A program made the translations under genes and the position numbers. The notes under the pieces are model-generated. The model saw only the letters and a list, made by a program, of their open reading frames with translations, was not told where the DNA came from and did not search any database. Of a stretch of 5,347 nucleotides of DNA, positions 1 to 5,347 are shown in pieces (the first letter of the stretch is position 1; every line of letters starts with the position of its first letter). Source of the DNA: Candidatus Altarchaeota archaeon (GTDB lineage: Archaea > Altiarchaeota > Altiarchaeia > IMC4 > QMZM01); assembly GCA_018897475.1 (NCBI GenBank), contig JAHIKS010000151.1, positions 1 to 5,347 on the forward strand, read 5' to 3'.

Positions 1-1
1 C

Positions 2-295
2 AAAATCAAGAGGGACTCCATTGCCTATAAACTGTACCAGAAAAACGACATTTCCGAGAGGCACAGGCACAGGTGGGAAGTCAATCCAAACTATGTCAAC
101 ATTCTTGAGGAAAACGGCCTCAGGATTTCAGGAGTCAATCCAGAAAAAGACCTGGTAGAGATTATAGAGCTGCCGAATCACCCGTTCTTCATAGCATCCC
201 AGTTCCACCCGGAATTCAAGTCACGGCCTGAGAGCCCAGCCCCGCTGTTTATTGGCTTTGTAAGGGCATCACTGAAGAGAATGAGGAACAGATAA
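2..295 (+). CDS. pyrG: CTP synthase, C-terminal glutaminase end (partial)
   Basis: This is the last 97 residues of CTP synthase, cut by the left edge of the window and read in frame from base 2 to a TAA stop at 293-295. CTP synthase aminates UTP to CTP using ATP and ammonia from glutamine, the last step of de novo cytidine nucleotide synthesis in the cytoplasm. The visible part is the end of the class I glutamine amidotransferase domain. It has the family's RHRHRWEVN segment (fragment residues 20-28) and then QFHPEFKSRP (67-76), whose His69 and Glu71 are the His and Glu of the Cys-His-Glu catalytic triad. The PAPLFIGFV tail that follows is also typical. The catalytic Cys and the synthetase domain lie outside the window. 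The gene ends normally, with no sign of decay. It is followed by a 100-base gap and then tfb on the same strand. Identification is secure. Confidence 0.96.
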   Translation, partial: KIKRDSIAYKLYQKNDISERHRHRWEVNPNYVNILEENGLRISGVNPEKDLVEIIELPNHPFFIASQFHPEFKSRPESPAPLFIGFVRASLKRMRNR

Positions 296-301
296 TTCTG
301 C

Positions 302-349
302 ATAAACAGCTATTTATAGGCGGTTCTGCAAATAGATAAACCCTTATAG
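302..349 (+). promoter_or_regulatory. Two tandem TATA-like modules upstream of tfb
   Basis: The pyrG-tfb gap (296-395) contains the pattern ATAAAC followed by TTATAG twice. The first copy has ATAAAC at 302-307 and TTATAG at 314-319; the second has them at 336-341 and 344-349. The two TTATAG elements are exactly 30 bases apart. A purine/A-rich stretch ahead of a TATA box resembles the archaeal BRE plus TATA arrangement bound by TFB and TBP. With the usual 25-27 base spacing, the second box would start transcription near 370-374, leaving a leader of about 22-26 bases, and the first near 340-344. No Shine-Dalgarno match lies just before the tfb ATG. Promoter assignment is inferred from pattern and position only. 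Confidence 0.5.
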
Positions 350-352
350 CTG

Positions 353-367
353 CCGTTTTTGTAACGG
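353..367. repeat. Short perfect inverted repeat ahead of tfb
   Basis: CCGTT (353-357) and AACGG (363-367) are exact reverse complements around a 5-base loop. The element sits between the second TATA-like box and the predicted transcription start of tfb. It could be an operator half-site pair, or could form a small hairpin if transcribed from the first box. A 5-base stem is short enough to arise by chance, so no function is claimed. Confidence 0.3.
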
Positions 368-395
368 ATTAACACGCTATAACCTATTCATCAAC

Positions 396-1298
396 ATGAC
401 GAAGAAATGTAAAAGCTGCGGCAACACAAACATAGTGACCGACCATAGCAAAGGAGAGAGGTACTGCGGGAAGTGCGGGCTTGTCTTAGAGGAGAATATG
501 TTCGATTTCGGCCCGGAATGGAGGGCCTTCGACATGGAGCAGGCAGACAAGAGGTCAAGAACGGGAGGCCTGCTCAAGTACGCGAAGCTTACCCAGGGCC
601 TGACTACCGAAATCAACAAATACGACACCGACATCAAAGGGAGAGCAATTCCTGCAGAGAGAAAGGCGAAATTCTACCGCCTCAGGAAGTGGCAGAAGCG
701 CTCCAGGATGGCAACCTCGCTCCAGAGGAATCTCTCCGTCGCTCTCCCCGAGCTGGACAGGATGTGCTCCTACCTCAACATCGCCGAGCAGACGAAGGAG
801 GCATGTGCCCGCCTTTATAGAAAATGCGCAAGGGAGGGCATAGTCAGGGGCCGCTCCATAGAGGGAATGGTCGCGGCAGTAATCTATCTAATCTCAAGGG
901 AGCACCGCTCGCCAGTAATCCTCAATGAGCTGGAGGCGGTATCCGGGGTCAGTAAGAAGGAGATATCCAAGAGCTACAAGAAGATAGCGCACCAGATGGA
1001 ACTCAAGATACCGCAGACCTCTGCCGTTGATTACGTGCCGAGAATCGCCAGCAAGCTCAACGCCTCGGGAGAGGCGACAGCAAAGGCCATAAAGATAGTA
1101 AAAACGGCCTCCGAGATGGGAATAACAACTGGAAGAGTGCCCATAAGCATTGCAGCAGCCGCGGTATACCTTGCCGGAGAGCTCAGCAACGACGAGGGGA
1201 TGAAGAAGACCGTAAAGGACTTCTACGGAACCTCGAAGAACAGCATAAAGGAGAGGATGGATGAGTTCAGGGAGAAGGTAATCAAGGACCTCGACTAA
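396..1298 (+). CDS. tfb: Transcription initiation factor B (archaeal TFIIB homologue)
   Basis: This is a 300-residue archaeal TFB, the usual length. It binds the TBP-TATA complex and the BRE, recruits RNA polymerase and helps open the promoter. The N-terminal zinc ribbon has Cys5, Cys8, Cys24 and Cys27. The B-reader follows with FGPEWRAFD (38-46), then a B-linker around RTGG (55-58) and GLTTEI (68-73). A basic KFYRLRKWQKRSR segment (92-104) leads into the first cyclin repeat (about 106-200), which has the hallmark GRSIEG (152-157) and a helix-turn-helix with VSKKEISKSY (185-194). The second repeat (about 208-298) begins with VDYVPR and has GRVPISIAAAAVYLAG (246-261). Its last helix-turn-helix (about 271-291) normally contacts the BRE. 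The B-linker reads LTQGL where many family members have HDKGL, so it is somewhat divergent. The ATG at 396 keeps the zinc ribbon at the usual N-terminal position. No Shine-Dalgarno is visible. Its stop overlaps the convergent gins51 stop. Confidence 0.97.
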   Translation: MTKKCKSCGNTNIVTDHSKGERYCGKCGLVLEENMFDFGPEWRAFDMEQADKRSRTGGLLKYAKLTQGLTTEINKYDTDIKGRAIPAERKAKFYRLRKWQKRSRMATSLQRNLSVALPELDRMCSYLNIAEQTKEACARLYRKCAREGIVRGRSIEGMVAAVIYLISREHRSPVILNELEAVSGVSKKEISKSYKKIAHQMELKIPQTSAVDYVPRIASKLNASGEATAKAIKIVKTASEMGITTGRVPISIAAAAVYLAGELSNDEGMKKTVKDFYGTSKNSIKERMDEFREKVIKDLD

Positions 1299-1807
1299 AC
1301 CTCCTCGGCAATCTCCTTGCCGAGCAGAATCTCCGCGGTTTCTCTTGGAATCTCGACCTCCTGGCCCTCCTCAAACGGCCCGTACTGCTTTGAATCCACA
1401 CCCATAATGGCTGGAATAGGCTTTATAATTCTTATATTTGCCATGCCGCCCTCATGCTCCACTGGCTCTTCTTTTTCAGGCTCAACAGTCTCCTCTGCCT
1501 GGACCTGACCCAGGCCTTCTCTATACCTTTCAAGAACCCTAACCGTCTCCCCGTAGAGCTTCACCTCCTCGGGAGTGGCATTCAATGGCGGACTATCGGC
1601 GGTTCTCATGGCCTGCATCAGAACCTTGTTCCTTCTCCGGTCTATAACCTCGTCCACCAGTTTGCCCATGTATTCCATGTGCTCCTCCTCCAACTGGGAT
1701 AAAAATTCATTCAGCTCCCTGTAGAAATTCTCACTCACATGCTGCAGTGCCGGAGCGTTTTTCTCGTTCCTGTATATCCCCTGCACATCGTTGTAGTTGA
1801 GCGGCAT
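1295..1807 (-). CDS. gins51: GINS complex subunit, Gins51 type (DNA replication)
   Basis: This 170-residue protein matches the archaeal Gins51 (Sld5/Psf1-like) plan. The GINS complex activates the MCM helicase together with a Cdc45/RecJ-like (GAN) partner at the replication fork. Residues 1-97 look like the helical A domain: an N-terminal IYRNEK segment (11-16), NFYRELNEF (27-35), a coiled-coil-like acidic helix, and RRRNKVLMQAM (57-67), which corresponds to the family's basic R-x-x-K helix. An acidic linker (about 100-122, rich in Glu) leads to a small beta-rich B domain (123-170) with IRIIKPIPAIMG (125-136), YGPFEEGQEVEIP (142-154) and a terminal leucine-rich helix ending in IAEEV. A before B is the order expected for Gins51 rather than Gins23. 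It lies 26 bases after pabC as the last gene of the - strand cluster, with no good Shine-Dalgarno. Assignment rests on recalled family patterns; an alignment would settle it. Confidence 0.82.
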   Translation of the reverse strand: MPLNYNDVQGIYRNEKNAPALQHVSENFYRELNEFLSQLEEEHMEYMGKLVDEVIDRRRNKVLMQAMRTADSPPLNATPEEVKLYGETVRVLERYREGLGQVQAEETVEPEKEEPVEHEGGMANIRIIKPIPAIMGVDSKQYGPFEEGQEVEIPRETAEILLGKEIAEEV

Positions 1808-1833
1808 TTTGAGAGTATATATCTATGAGTCAG

Positions 1834-2679
1834 TTACAAAGACTCGTCCGCAACGAGCCTCCTGTATAGGTGGTGAATCTTCCTGGTGATTTCGCCCGGG
1901 GCCCCGCTGCCCACGGCATTCCCGTCAATCTCCACCACAGGCACAAGCTCCATGACGGAGTTCGTCAGGAAGCACTCCTCGAAGAATTTCATCTCGTTTG
2001 GAAGGACTCTCCTCTCATCCACCTGGATTCCTTCCTTTGCGGCAATCTCAACCACCGCCTCCTTCGTTATTCCTGGCAGAATCCCGGAATCCGGAGTAAC
2101 AAGACCTCCCTTTGAGACAAAGAATATGTTCGATGTAGACGCCTCAGCCAGGGTCCCGTCGGGATTCGTCAGCACTATATCATCGACGCCCCTCTCCTTT
2201 GCTTCGAGCTTTGCCATGAGATAGGGCAGAAAGTTCAGGCTTTTCACTCCCGAGAACTTCGAATGCGGCTTCACGGCCTCCGATATAGCAACCCTTATCC
2301 CCCTCTCATAGGCCGGGGCATCCGGAGAGAATTCCCTTGCAAAAACCACCAGGGAATTCTCAACGTTTTGTGAAAATTCCAGCCTTGGGCCCCCCTTGCC
2401 GTAGGTCACGGTAACCCTTAAATAGGCATCGCTCAGCCCGTTCTCCTCCAGCGTTTTCTGGGCGGCAGCCCTAACCTCGCCCTCCTCAACGCTCAGGTTC
2501 ATCCCTATCCTCTTCGCAGATTCAAAGAGCCTTTTCACGTGCCTGTCCAGCCTGAACACCTTCCCATTGTAAGCCCGCATGCTCTCGAACAGGCCGTAGC
2601 CGTACAGAAAGCCGTAGTCGAAGACCGAGACCTTCGCATCCTCCTCGCTGAGGAATTCCCCATTTACATATATTTTCAT
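1834..2679 (-). CDS. pabC: Class IV PLP enzyme, probable aminodeoxychorismate lyase
   Basis: This 281-residue fold-type IV PLP enzyme is most likely 4-amino-4-deoxychorismate lyase, which releases pyruvate to give p-aminobenzoate. It opens with IYVNGEF (3-9) and FDYGFLYGYGLFESMR (20-35), then RLDRHVKRL (43-51), all standard for the class. The Schiff-base lysine is Lys146 in VKSLNFLPYLMAK. Glu179 in LAEASTSNIFFV (177-188) is the expected pyridine-nitrogen contact, and LPGITK (201-206) is the phosphate-binding loop. By sequence alone the family also includes branched-chain and D-amino-acid aminotransferases, and the RAYNG stretch (35-39) is reminiscent of branched-chain enzymes. The function is inferred from the ATGA overlap with pabB directly upstream. 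An AGGGAGA stretch abuts the ATG, too close for a normal Shine-Dalgarno, so translation is probably coupled to pabB termination. All key residues are present. Confidence 0.8.
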   Translation of the reverse strand: MKIYVNGEFLSEEDAKVSVFDYGFLYGYGLFESMRAYNGKVFRLDRHVKRLFESAKRIGMNLSVEEGEVRAAAQKTLEENGLSDAYLRVTVTYGKGGPRLEFSQNVENSLVVFAREFSPDAPAYERGIRVAISEAVKPHSKFSGVKSLNFLPYLMAKLEAKERGVDDIVLTNPDGTLAEASTSNIFFVSKGGLVTPDSGILPGITKEAVVEIAAKEGIQVDERRVLPNEMKFFEECFLTNSVMELVPVVEIDGNAVGSGAPGEITRKIHHLYRRLVADESL

Positions 2680-4022
2680 TCTCCCTGCAGTGAATCAATC
2701 AAAGCCTTGGCCTTATCCATCGTCTCCTGATACTCCGCCTCAGGACTGGAATCGGCAACTATCCCCCCTCCAACCTGGAAGTAGGCCCTATTATCCTTTA
2801 CGAGAAAGGTCCTTATAACTATGCTCAAATCGATGTTCCCGTTGAAGCCAAGATAGCCAATAGACCCCGTATAGAGCCCCCGCTTCGTCGGCTCCAGCTC
2901 CTCTATAATCTCCATGGCCCTCACCTTTGGCGCCCCGGTTATGGAACCACCAGGAAACATCGCCCTCAGGCAATCCACCTGGCTCACATCCTCCCTGAGA
3001 ACCCCCTCCACCGTCGAGACCATCTGAAACACCGTTGAATACCCCTCTATAACCTCGAACTCAGAAACCTTTATGGAGCCGAACTCGCACACCTTCCCTA
3101 AATCATTCCTCTCCAAATCCACTATCATTACATGCTCGGCTTTATCCTTCTCGCTGGCCAGCAACTCCTTCTCAAGGCCCTTATCCTCCTCTGAATCCCC
3201 TCCCCTGGGCCTGGTCCCCTTTATCGGCCTCGTCTCTATCCTCCTCCCCTCAACCCTGAAGAACCTCTCGGGAGAGGCGCTGACAACCGCAATATCACCG
3301 AAGTTCAGAAAGGCAGCAAACGGCGCGGGGTTTATCTCCCTCAGCCGCTTATACAGCTCCCATGATTCAATCATCATCTCCGCCTCGAGCCTCTGCGAAA
3401 TATTAGCCTGATAGATATCCCCTGCAGCGATATACTCCTTGACCCTCTTGAGGGTCCTGAGATATTCCTCCTTTTTGAAATTCGACTTATACCCCGCAAA
3501 ACCGCCCGAATTCTCCTCCTTATCGCCGGGGAATTCACTGGCTCTCTCTATCTCACCCCCGTAATCCCTGTCCGTAAAGCCGCACCCGGTCAGATACCAC
3601 TTCTTCTCCAGATGGTCAAAAACCAGCACAGAATCATAAAAACCAAGCACGCAGTCCCACATCCGTATATCATCTTCTGCAAGCTGGGGCAAATCATAGA
3701 GCATATCCTTTAAATCATATCCAAAGAAGCCCACGGCCCCCCCGGTAAATGGGAGCTCCGTTTCATCAACCCTGTAATCCTTCAGAAGCCCCTCCAGCAC
3801 ATCGAACGGGTTAGCCTCAATATCCTCGGTCTTCCCGTCCCTGATAACCTCAACCGCTCTTCCCTTGGACCGGAAGACCATGAACGGCTCATAGCCTATG
3901 AAGGAATACCTCCCCAGTCTGTCATGGGACATCCCCGAATCCAGGAAGAATGCATAATCTCTATCCGAAACCGAGTCAAAGAACTCAACCGGCGACTTCC
4001 CAATCTCTATCTGCTTCATCAT
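2676..4022 (-). CDS. pabB: Aminodeoxychorismate synthase component I
   Basis: This 448-residue chorismate-utilising enzyme would convert chorismate and ammonia to 4-amino-4-deoxychorismate, with the ammonia supplied by a glutaminase partner (PabA/TrpG) not present in this window. The N-terminal domain has FFLDSG (25-30) and GRYSFIGYEP (37-46), where TrpE-like proteins form the tryptophan pocket. The catalytic chorismate-binding domain (about 180-445) shows DIYQANISQR (202-211), SASPERFF (248-255), VDLERNDLGK (301-310), FPGGSITGAPK (356-366) and GGGIVADSSPE (418-428). The key discriminator is PIKGT (266-270): Lys268 is the nucleophilic lysine of PabB, whereas anthranilate synthase TrpE has PIAGT. 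The gene starts with two ATG codons in a row (4022 and 4019); neither has a clear Shine-Dalgarno, so the start is uncertain by one codon. It follows ino1 by 34 bases and overlaps pabC by four. Confidence 0.9.
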   Translation of the reverse strand: MMKQIEIGKSPVEFFDSVSDRDYAFFLDSGMSHDRLGRYSFIGYEPFMVFRSKGRAVEVIRDGKTEDIEANPFDVLEGLLKDYRVDETELPFTGGAVGFFGYDLKDMLYDLPQLAEDDIRMWDCVLGFYDSVLVFDHLEKKWYLTGCGFTDRDYGGEIERASEFPGDKEENSGGFAGYKSNFKKEEYLRTLKRVKEYIAAGDIYQANISQRLEAEMMIESWELYKRLREINPAPFAAFLNFGDIAVVSASPERFFRVEGRRIETRPIKGTRPRGGDSEEDKGLEKELLASEKDKAEHVMIVDLERNDLGKVCEFGSIKVSEFEVIEGYSTVFQMVSTVEGVLREDVSQVDCLRAMFPGGSITGAPKVRAMEIIEELEPTKRGLYTGSIGYLGFNGNIDLSIVIRTFLVKDNRAYFQVGGGIVADSSPEAEYQETMDKAKALIDSLQGE

Positions 4023-4040
4023 CTCTTAATTAGATGGCAG

Positions 4041-4050
4041 AAATAAATAG
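4041..4050 (-). promoter_or_regulatory. TATA-like box ahead of pabB (candidate internal promoter)
   Basis: On the - strand the ino1-pabB gap contains CTATTTATTT, centred about 25 bases before the first pabB ATG at 4022. That is the spacing expected between a TATA box and the start of a leaderless archaeal transcript. The gap is only 34 bases and is AT-rich, so the match may be coincidental. Confidence 0.3.
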
Positions 4051-4056
4051 AAAGAC

Positions 4057-5187
4057 CTACCTCTCCCGCTTATCCTGAATAAACTCGTCGACCATTTCCC
4101 TCGCAAGTTCGTCCGGGAACTGATTAGGGGGATGCTTCATCGTGTATGCAGAAATCGATGTTAAGGGGCCTCCAATCTTCCTCTCCAGTGCCAGCTTGCA
4201 GCACCTTATGGCATCTATTGCAGAGCCCGCAGAATTCGGTGAGTCCTCGACGCTCAGCCTCAGCTCCAGGTCCATTGGCACATCACCGAACATCCTGCCT
4301 TCCATCCTCAGGAAGCAGAGCTTATTGTCCTTCTGCCACGGCACATAGTCCGATGGACCGATATGAATGTTATCCGGGTCGAGAGGCACCTTAAGCTGCG
4401 ACTGGACCGCCTCGGTCTTGGATATCTTCTTTGACTCAAGCCTGTCCCGGTTCAGCATGTTCAGGAAGTCCGTATTCCCTCCCGTATTGAGCTGATAGGT
4501 CCTGTCCAGCTTAATCCCTCTCCTGTCAAACAGCCTCGCCAGGCTGCGATGAACGATAGTCGCTCCCAGCTGCGATTTAATATCATCCCCCACAATAGGA
4601 ATCCTCTTCTTCTCGAACCTCTTGGCCCACTGTGGATTTGATGCAATAAAGACTGGCAAACAGTTTATCATTGCAACCCCTGCCTCAAGGCAGCACTCGG
4701 CATAGAACTCGGTTGCCTTCTGGCTCCCCACGGGCAGATAGCTGAGCAGTATATCGGCCTTACTCTCCTTCAAATCCTTGACAATCCTAGCCTTTGCCTT
4801 CTCTATCTCTGTATCTGAAACGAAGTCATCCATGTACTCATCAATCAGAAACGTTTTATCCTCCGGATAATTTAACATGTGCCTTGCAACTCCATCCAGC
4901 AAAAAGCCAATCTTTACCCTGACATCCATGAATGGAACGTCCTTGAAGAACACATCCGTGCAGTTGGGCTTCTCAAAGATGGCCCGGGAAACATCTTTAT
5001 CGACCTTCCTCTTGTCGATGTCAAAGGCCGCAACAACGTCAATGTCACAGGGTTTATATCCTCCAATATCCCAGTGCATCAGACCGATGGCATCCTCCGG
5101 CTTCTTATCCTTATAGTAATGGATGCCCTGTATCAGCGAACTCGCGCAGTTTCCCACACCCACTATGGCAACCCTTATCTTCTTCAT
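4057..5187 (-). CDS. ino1: Myo-inositol-1-phosphate synthase
   Basis: This 376-residue enzyme would convert glucose 6-phosphate to 1L-myo-inositol 1-phosphate using bound NAD, through oxidation, aldol cyclisation and reduction in the cytoplasm. The Rossmann fingerprint at the N terminus is GVGNCASSLIQG (10-21), typical of the archaeal/actinobacterial class. Further family signatures are SYLPVGSQKATEFYA (149-163), GDDIKSQLGAT (200-210), LNTGGNTDFLNM (233-244), HIGPSDYVPW (275-284) and EDSPNSAG (314-321). Length matches the compact microbial form (about 360-390 residues) rather than the longer eukaryotic one. In archaea the product serves inositol phospholipids such as archaetidylinositol or, in some hyperthermophiles, di-myo-inositol phosphate; nothing here chooses between them. 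The ATG is supported by the fingerprint position and by an upstream AAGGGGA. The gene begins 29 bases after the transporter stop. Confidence 0.95.
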   Translation of the reverse strand: MKKIRVAIVGVGNCASSLIQGIHYYKDKKPEDAIGLMHWDIGGYKPCDIDVVAAFDIDKRKVDKDVSRAIFEKPNCTDVFFKDVPFMDVRVKIGFLLDGVARHMLNYPEDKTFLIDEYMDDFVSDTEIEKAKARIVKDLKESKADILLSYLPVGSQKATEFYAECCLEAGVAMINCLPVFIASNPQWAKRFEKKRIPIVGDDIKSQLGATIVHRSLARLFDRRGIKLDRTYQLNTGGNTDFLNMLNRDRLESKKISKTEAVQSQLKVPLDPDNIHIGPSDYVPWQKDNKLCFLRMEGRMFGDVPMDLELRLSVEDSPNSAGSAIDAIRCCKLALERKIGGPLTSISAYTMKHPPNQFPDELAREMVDEFIQDKRER

Positions 5188-5196
5188 AGTAAATTA

Positions 5197-5203
5197 TCCC
5201 CTT
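5197..5203 (-). promoter_or_regulatory. Ribosome binding site of ino1
   Basis: AAGGGGA on the - strand ends nine bases before the ino1 ATG (5185-5187). It is close to the AGGTGAT-type sequence complementary to the archaeal 16S rRNA 3' end, with one mismatch. It is the only ribosome-binding-like site in the window with a conventional spacing and supports the chosen ino1 start. Confidence 0.55.
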
Positions 5204-5208
5204 AAGAC

Positions 5209-5216
5209 TAAAAATA
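5209..5216 (-). promoter_or_regulatory. TATA-like box ahead of ino1 (candidate promoter)
   Basis: TATTTTTA on the - strand lies directly after the TAA stop of the upstream transporter gene and is centred about 25 bases before the ino1 ATG. If used at standard spacing it would give a nearly leaderless transcript, which conflicts with the AAGGGGA site lying inside that interval. Only one of the two signals is likely to be the main one. Confidence 0.25.
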
Positions 5217-5347
5217 TTACCTATTCTTCCACGTCCCTCTTCTAAACCACACTATCCCTATAATCGATGCAATAATCGACGATATCATAATCCCCAGCCA
5301 GATGCCCTCAACGCCCATGGATCTGGAGAATACATATGCCAGGGGCA
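5217..5347 (-). CDS. Probable MATE-family transporter, C-terminal end (partial)
   Basis: This is the last 42 residues of a membrane protein cut by the right edge of the window, ending at a TAA stop (complement of 5217-5219). It has a short loop MGVEGIWLG followed by a hydrophobic helix rich in Ile (about 15 residues, IMISSIIASIIGIVW) and a basic tail WFRRGTWKNR. The G-x-x-G-I-W-L-G entry into the last helix and the W-F-R-R-G-x-W-K tail are typical of the final transmembrane segment of MATE (NorM/DinF-like) exporters, which extrude drugs or metabolites using a Na+ or H+ gradient. The substrate cannot be told from this piece. A related MOP-superfamily flippase is the main alternative. It precedes ino1 by 29 bases on the same strand, which may only reflect gene packing. 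Confidence 0.68.
   Translation of the reverse strand, partial: PLAYVFSRSMGVEGIWLGIMISSIIASIIGIVWFRRGTWKNR

Noticed and set aside
377..637. Antisense open frame over the 5' end of tfb
   Set aside because: It mirrors the conserved zinc-ribbon and B-reader coding region on the other strand and shows no recognisable family features.
1454..1702. + strand open frame inside gins51
   Set aside because: It overlaps the Gins51 coding sequence in antisense, has no start signals and resembles no family.
1816..1822. TATATAT upstream of gins51 as a TATA box
   Set aside because: It lies only 9-15 bases before the gins51 ATG, too close for the usual 25-27 base spacing to transcription start, and no + strand gene begins nearby.
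3073..3411. + strand open frame inside pabB
   Set aside because: It is antisense to conserved PabB motifs including PIKGT and has a serine/leucine-rich composition typical of shadow frames.
2676..4022. Anthranilate synthase component I (TrpE)
   Set aside because: The diagnostic position is Lys268 (PIKGT) rather than Ala, and the adjacent gene is a class IV PLP enzyme rather than a trp gene.
4879..5205. + strand open frame over the 5' half of ino1
   Set aside because: It is antisense to the conserved NAD-binding region of ino1 and has no family resemblance.
1..5347. CRISPR array, tRNA or rRNA genes, insertion sequence, integration site, toxin-antitoxin or defence cluster
   Set aside because: Nearly every base is in recognisable housekeeping genes; no regular repeat-spacer pattern, transposase, RNA gene sequence or terminal repeat was seen.

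Overview
The window is chromosomal DNA from an archaeon. Three genes show this directly: a transcription factor B (TFB) with zinc ribbon, B-reader and two cyclin repeats; a small GINS-family replication protein of the archaeal Gins51 layout; and a myo-inositol-1-phosphate synthase of the archaeal/actinobacterial type. Frequent AGG/AGA arginine and ATA isoleucine codons and TATA-like boxes with few strong Shine-Dalgarno sites fit this. I cannot assign a phylum from the sequence alone. Coding density is very high: the longest gap between genes is about 100 bases.

Layout. On the + strand are the 3' end of pyrG (CTP synthase, glutaminase domain; stop at 295), a 100-base promoter region, and tfb (396-1298). 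On the - strand, read from the right edge, are the 3' end of a probable MATE-family membrane transporter (stop at 5217-5219), ino1 (5187-4057), pabB (4022-2676), pabC (2679-1834) and gins51 (1807-1295). The two gene sets converge, and the tfb and gins51 stop codons overlap by four bases.

How the genes fit together. The five - strand genes lie 26-34 bases apart or overlap, so they could be one transcript or a few nested ones. pabB and pabC overlap by ATGA and form a plausible unit turning chorismate into p-aminobenzoate, with PabB making 4-amino-4-deoxychorismate and the class IV PLP enzyme removing pyruvate. p-Aminobenzoate would feed folate or methanopterin-type cofactors. ino1 makes inositol 1-phosphate for inositol lipids or solutes. 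gins51 (replicative helicase accessory factor) and tfb (general transcription initiation) are information-processing genes. The short gaps before ino1 and pabB each hold an AT-rich box about 25 bases ahead of the start codon, so internal promoters are possible.

I see no mobile element, CRISPR array, RNA gene or defence-like cluster, and no convincing new biological system. The points most worth a second look are the gins51 neighbourhood, the stop-to-stop overlap with tfb, the divergent B-linker of TFB, and the duplicated TATA-like module ahead of tfb.
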